From: Zygnema cylindricum
Taxonomy: Eukaryota > Streptophyta > Zygnematophyceae > Zygnematales > Zygnemataceae
Assembly (NCBI GenBank): GCA_037447655.1
Contig: JBBHKE010002698.1
Span: forward strand, 532,999 to 596,998
DNA length: 64,000 nucleotides
Reading direction: 5' to 3'
Positions within the stretch are counted from its first letter, which is position 1, and every line of letters starts with the position of its first letter. Below are positions 59,882-64,000 of this stretch, piece after piece. The notes under the pieces were generated by a model. It had not been told where the DNA came from. It saw only the letters and a program-made list of their open reading frames with translations, and made no database searches. The position numbers were made by a program, and so were the translations under genes.

Positions 59882-62800
59882 ATGGCAACCTCTAACGATA
59901 ATGGAAAGGCTGTCACAGGTTTTCCTTTTCTCTCCTACTCCCTCTTGCTGTCTCACTTCGTCTGTACTTGTTTGGATGTACCATTTGGGGTTGTATCGGG
60001 AAATCTTCATAATGCACTTTCATGTGCCTGGATTATTTTTGTTCAGTGAAAGTGGAAGAGGAGGAGAAGCCGACAATAGCGCCATCAGAATCTCAAGAGT
60101 CGCGTCCCACTCCGGCAAACCCGTTCGACTTTTCAAACATGTCCAGCCTTCTCAATGCAAGCACGTCCGCACTTCCCTTATGTTGGCTGCTGTGATCATC
60201 TCGCCTGTTGTCGTTGTCACTGGAGTTTCATATTTTTTTTTCAACTCATCTTTCATTTGTTTCGTTTACAGGACCCCAGCATAAAGTCGATGGCTGAGCA
60301 GATTGCCCAAGATCCCACGTTTGCTCAAATGACTGCCCGGCTTCAGCAAAGTGTCCGAGCGGGAGACGATGGGGCGCCACAGCTCGACCACACACAGTAT
60401 TTTAGTGCCATGCAAGAAGTCATGTCAAATCCAAATTTTTTGAGCATAGCTGAGAAGCTTGGGAGTGCTCTCATGCAGGTATTTCCTATTGCACGACATG
60501 TTGCCATCTTATTTTAGGGTTTTTGAAGGCACAGGGCTCTTTTTTGTTTAAAACCTCCCCCATCCTGTCGGATTTTTTTTTGTATAAGTGATAGTTTTAT
60601 CTAGCAAGCGAGGTTCCAGCTGTATGTACAGCACCCGCAATATTGCTAACCTATGTGTTATTTGTTCAGGATCCTCAAATGAGCAGCATGATGCAAACCA
60701 TGCAAGATCCTTCTTACAGGGAGCAGATGCAATCAAAATTAGCCTCTGTCAGAGAAGACCCTGAGTTGAAGCCTGTGCTAGATGAGCTTGAGAAGGGCGG
60801 TCCATCTGCCATGATGAAGTATGTTTGACATTCCTTTTCCTACGCAGTATGCAGCATGCAGCATGCGACGTTGTCAGTGTTGTGTTTATTTCTCAATGTT
60901 TGTTTACGGCTTGACTGCAACAGAAAAACACCAAATGTATATTTCTCGTGTGTTTTACATTTGCATTCTTATCGTAATTACTGTTTGATGTCAGTGACGG
61001 TATCGAGTGGTGTTCTAGTTAGGGTTATTCTGTTTTTCAAGACTCTGCGTTTCACTGTTGTGAGCAATTTTCGAAGTCTCTCGTTTTACAGGTACTGGAA
61101 TGATCCGTCTGTCCTTAGCAAACTTGGAAAGGTAATGGGAGGCAGCTTCCCTAGCAGTTTTCCGGGAATACCGGGAGCTGCAGAAGCAGAATTGGCTGGT
61201 GGACAAGGTACAGCTGAAGAGTTGGGCCCAGAAGAGGAGGGCGAAGAAGATGACGAGCTGAATCTCCACTCAGCCGCAAGCAACGGTGACATTGAAGTGA
61301 GTGAAATCCCTCAATGCAGGGAAAGGGCAATGCTACATAAAACAGGCTATCATCATCCGGGTTGGCATAGGTCGATGCTTGTTCTGTAATCCTTTTGGGA
61401 TCATTAAGCTTTTCTTGGTATTTATGTAATACGGTAAATTATAAAAGGGATAATTCTTGAGTTTATTACAACAACAAGCCACTTTGAAGGCCATTTTTGT
61501 TGTGAGCTCCGCGTCTCTTTTGCAGGCGATTGAGCAGATACATTCTACGTGTATGGTCATTTTTTCTGATAGAGACTTTGAGAGAAGCTTGTGGGAAGAC
61601 TGCTGGTGCTGACCATTTCTTTAAAGCTTGTCCATTCCAAGAACATCTGGTACATGATTACAAATCATCAATTAAAATATTTTCAACAACTGGTGTGCTC
61701 CTTTGAGGAACAGGCTTGAGTATTCATATGAAGTATGTACGTATGAGGTCCACGCACTAGAGACAGGTATGGGACTAACAGAATTCAGTATAATTTATCT
61801 TTTTATGCAGGCTGTGAAAGAGTACGTGAAAAACAAGGCCAACTTGGATGAGAAGGACGCAGAAGGACGTACACCTTTGCACTTTGCATGTGGATATGGA
61901 GAAGTGAGTAATTTGTTGGTAAAATATGTGCATTACGTTTAGTTTCGTATCCCTGTGTAACAAGTCTGTATCGGATGCCAGCGTAAATTATAGAGAATTT
62001 ATTAGGTTCTTCATAAATATTCAGCTCTTTAAATTCAGGGGAATCCACATGCTCTTTTTGGTGGGAAGAGCATGTGGATTCAAAGCTGGCCAGACTGGTT
62101 ACTGTTCAGTTTCTCACTAGTCAGAAATTGTCTTCGGAATTTGTCTTTATAGCCTCATTTTGAAGTTAGGAAGTCTTATTTAGTCATTCGATTCTCAGCT
62201 CCCTGCGCTTCTTTGATGTATTGATAGTCATTGCGGAGTCCTTATTGGATAGGTGATAAATGTCATCTTCGTAAAAAAAGCTTTTACTGCTGACGTTTAG
62301 TTGTTCTTTATTTTTTTAACTGGCTCGCAGTCTTTGAAGCGGGACCAATAATCTGCTCCTAGTTCGGTGATGGTGTCCTGTGTTGATTTGTCTTGAAAGT
62401 AACCTTCCAACATTTTTTTGTTGTCACGCTATTGCTCTCATTCCAGGTCCAGTGTGCAGAATATCTGCTGGATAATGGTGCGTCTTCGGATGCATTGGAT
62501 AAAAACAAGAACACTCCATTGCACTATGCTGCCGGTTACGGCCGGAAAGAGTGTGTGGAGTTGCTTCTAAAAAGTGGTGCTGCTGTGTAAGTTTGCTTTT
62601 CTGACATTTCTGTATCCAAAGCCATACCTGTTATTTCTTTTGTTTTGGTTTATTCTGACGAGCATATGGTTGACATGTGGATGTATTTGCTCGTTCATTC
62701 ATGTATTGGACGAGTTTGATCATAAGCTTGAGCATTAGATTCAGGGGTTTGTTAACTCTCTTTGGTATGTAGTAGCCGACAATTGCCTTCAATCAACTGA

Positions 62801-63118
62801 GGGTTTTGTCTGTGAGACTCGGTTGCCAAACCCTAAGAAACTCTAGTTTTATTCACGGACGTTTCCGGATAATCACTGGATAATTTTGTTTGACAACTAC
62901 AAGAAGTCGGGTGATCCGAAAAGAAGTTACAAGAAGTCAGAAGTCAGTTTTGCTTGCGTGTTTTTTAGGGTTTTTGGTAATCTGTATAACAGAAGTGGTG
63001 GTCTGGTTGGGAGTTCAGGACTTTGCGCAACATGGATAATAAAACTGCGGCAGATGTGGCGAAGCTGAACAACCAGCAGGAAGTTGTGAAGCTGTTGGAG
63101 CAGGCTGCATTTTTGTAG
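59882..63118 (+). CDS. AKR2: AKR2-type ankyrin-repeat chaperone of chloroplast outer envelope proteins
   Basis: Cytosolic factor that binds tail- and signal-anchored proteins and delivers them to the chloroplast outer envelope (established for Arabidopsis AKR2A/B). Exons: 59882-59918, 60047-60156, 60272-60478, 60670-60818, 61092-61296, 61811-61903, 62447-62586 and 63019-63118. Phases agree and give 346 residues, close to the usual ~342. Domains: acidic/Pro N-terminus; [20 protein letters not shown] and the paired Sti1-like repeats with [43 protein letters not shown] and YWNDPSVL; an acidic linker (EEEGEEDDE); then ankyrin repeats ([26 protein letters not shown]) and the conserved end [11 protein letters not shown]. 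Intron 2 starts with GC (AAT|GCAAGC) instead of GT; all others are GT-AG. No broken frame. Confidence 0.96.
62041..62081. repeat. Perfect 16 bp inverted repeat in AKR2 intron 6
   Basis: Arms GAATCCACATGCTCTT (62041-62056) and its exact complement (62066-62081) with a 9 nt spacer. Lies between exons 6 and 7. Confidence 0.9.
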
Positions 63119-64000
63119 GAAGGTTGCAGAGGGGCAACACAAGTTTTTCTGGATAGATAATGAGGAGATATGGGTGATATGTGAAGGTTGGACAAGCTCA
63201 TAGTTTTCACGGGAACAATGGGAATGTTTCAGTAGTGTGATGACTAGAGCTCTAATAGAGTGGCAAACTTGTATGAGGTAAAAAGCGTTATAGAATTTGA
63301 AGGGTGTGAAGTGTGATGTAATGTGATGTGATAAGATTTGTCATGTGATGTAACGTGGTGTGAAGGATGCCATGTGGATCTGATGTGACGTGATATGGTG
63401 TTATGTGTTTGTGATGTGTTATGCTTGCAATCAATCTGAATGTTTTTTAATAGAAGATCGGCTATTGCCAGGTTTATGTCCAACCGAACAAAGACGTAAA
63501 AGGAAAGTACTTTAATTCCTACGCAAACAAAAAAAATGTGAAGGGGATAGCAAGTTTCTTGTGCTTGGGAGACTTTGTGAATAGTTGTAGTTCTGCTGTG
63601 CTTTTCCTAGACTAGTTTCTAAGCATTAATCAATGTATCTGCTTTTGGCTCATAGATAATTAACGCTGGAAGTTGCAAAAGCAACTAGGTTGTGTGTTGG
63701 AAATGTTGATTCATGTCAGATAGTCCATTGTGTTTGGGCAGTCCCTTATGTATAATAGGTACGTAACTTTATTGACTTGACAGATTCCACTAGGTTTCCA
63801 CTTGGCTACAGTTGATAACATGGACTCCAACAAGGGCTCGGCCCATAGTCAAATAAGGAGTTTCCAATTAACTGAGTAATCCATAGCAAGTGACCAGACA
63901 CACTCGCAGCCAATCCTCCCTCTCACTCTCTTTATCTCAACCCTTCCCGCCTCCTTCGCCCTGACACTCAAGTCCCTCCCCGGCCTCTCCCTCCCTCTCT
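63119..64000. other. AKR2 3' flank with GTGATGT simple repeat
   Basis: 3' UTR and downstream DNA. 63300-63420 is made of GTGATGT / GTGATATG words. The last ~100 bases become CT-rich (CTCCCTCTC). No further gene recognised. Confidence 0.6.

Overview
The window looks like nuclear DNA of a streptophyte (a land plant or a charophyte alga such as Chara; the genus is inference, not shown). Four host genes have plant-type sequences and short exons with GT-AG introns, and most of the rest is transposable-element DNA. No rRNA gene, complete tRNA gene, CRISPR array or bacterial-type operon was seen.

Host genes. (1) 1-3617 (+): 3' part of a cellulose synthase-like C gene (xyloglucan backbone glucan synthase), cut by the window edge. 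(2) 18156-22125 (+): a complete three-exon CDK5RAP1/MiaB-type tRNA methylthiotransferase. (3) 24120-26381 (-): a four-exon, probably plastid, TPR-like protein with a C-terminal membrane anchor. (4) 59882-63118 (+): a complete eight-exon AKR2 ankyrin-repeat chaperone for chloroplast outer-envelope proteins, with one GC-AG intron. They are unrelated in function and separated by repeats.

Mobile DNA. 5.8-8.1 kb: a Harbinger-type MITE and a hAT-type element, both with target-site duplications (TSDs). 8.2-16.9 kb: non-LTR retroelement relics and a broken Copia element whose central reverse transcriptase part lies 3.4 kb downstream, out of order. 26.6-38.3 kb: a deep nest of DNA transposons (two hAT TIR types, TA-flanked MITEs, three more Harbinger-type MITEs) whose insertion order can be read from TSDs and one internal empty site. 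39.4-44.9 kb: a long pyrimidine tract split by an internally deleted Gypsy chromovirus that carries an extra 3' ORF. 45.5-55.5 kb: a pogo/Tigger-type DDD transposase gene (-) with an array of about 160 bp palindromic repeats beside it. Its 6.8 kb first intron holds a minus-strand ORF cluster and a complete 3.4 kb GAG-only LTR retrotransposon. 56.6-57.9 kb: another hAT-type element carrying a minisatellite.

The observations most worth following are: a protein domain, not recognised here, shared by the Gypsy extra ORF and the ORF cluster in the transposase intron; the GAG-only element beside a related broken Copia; and two Harbinger-type MITEs with long near-perfect palindromes of unrelated sequence at the same internal position.
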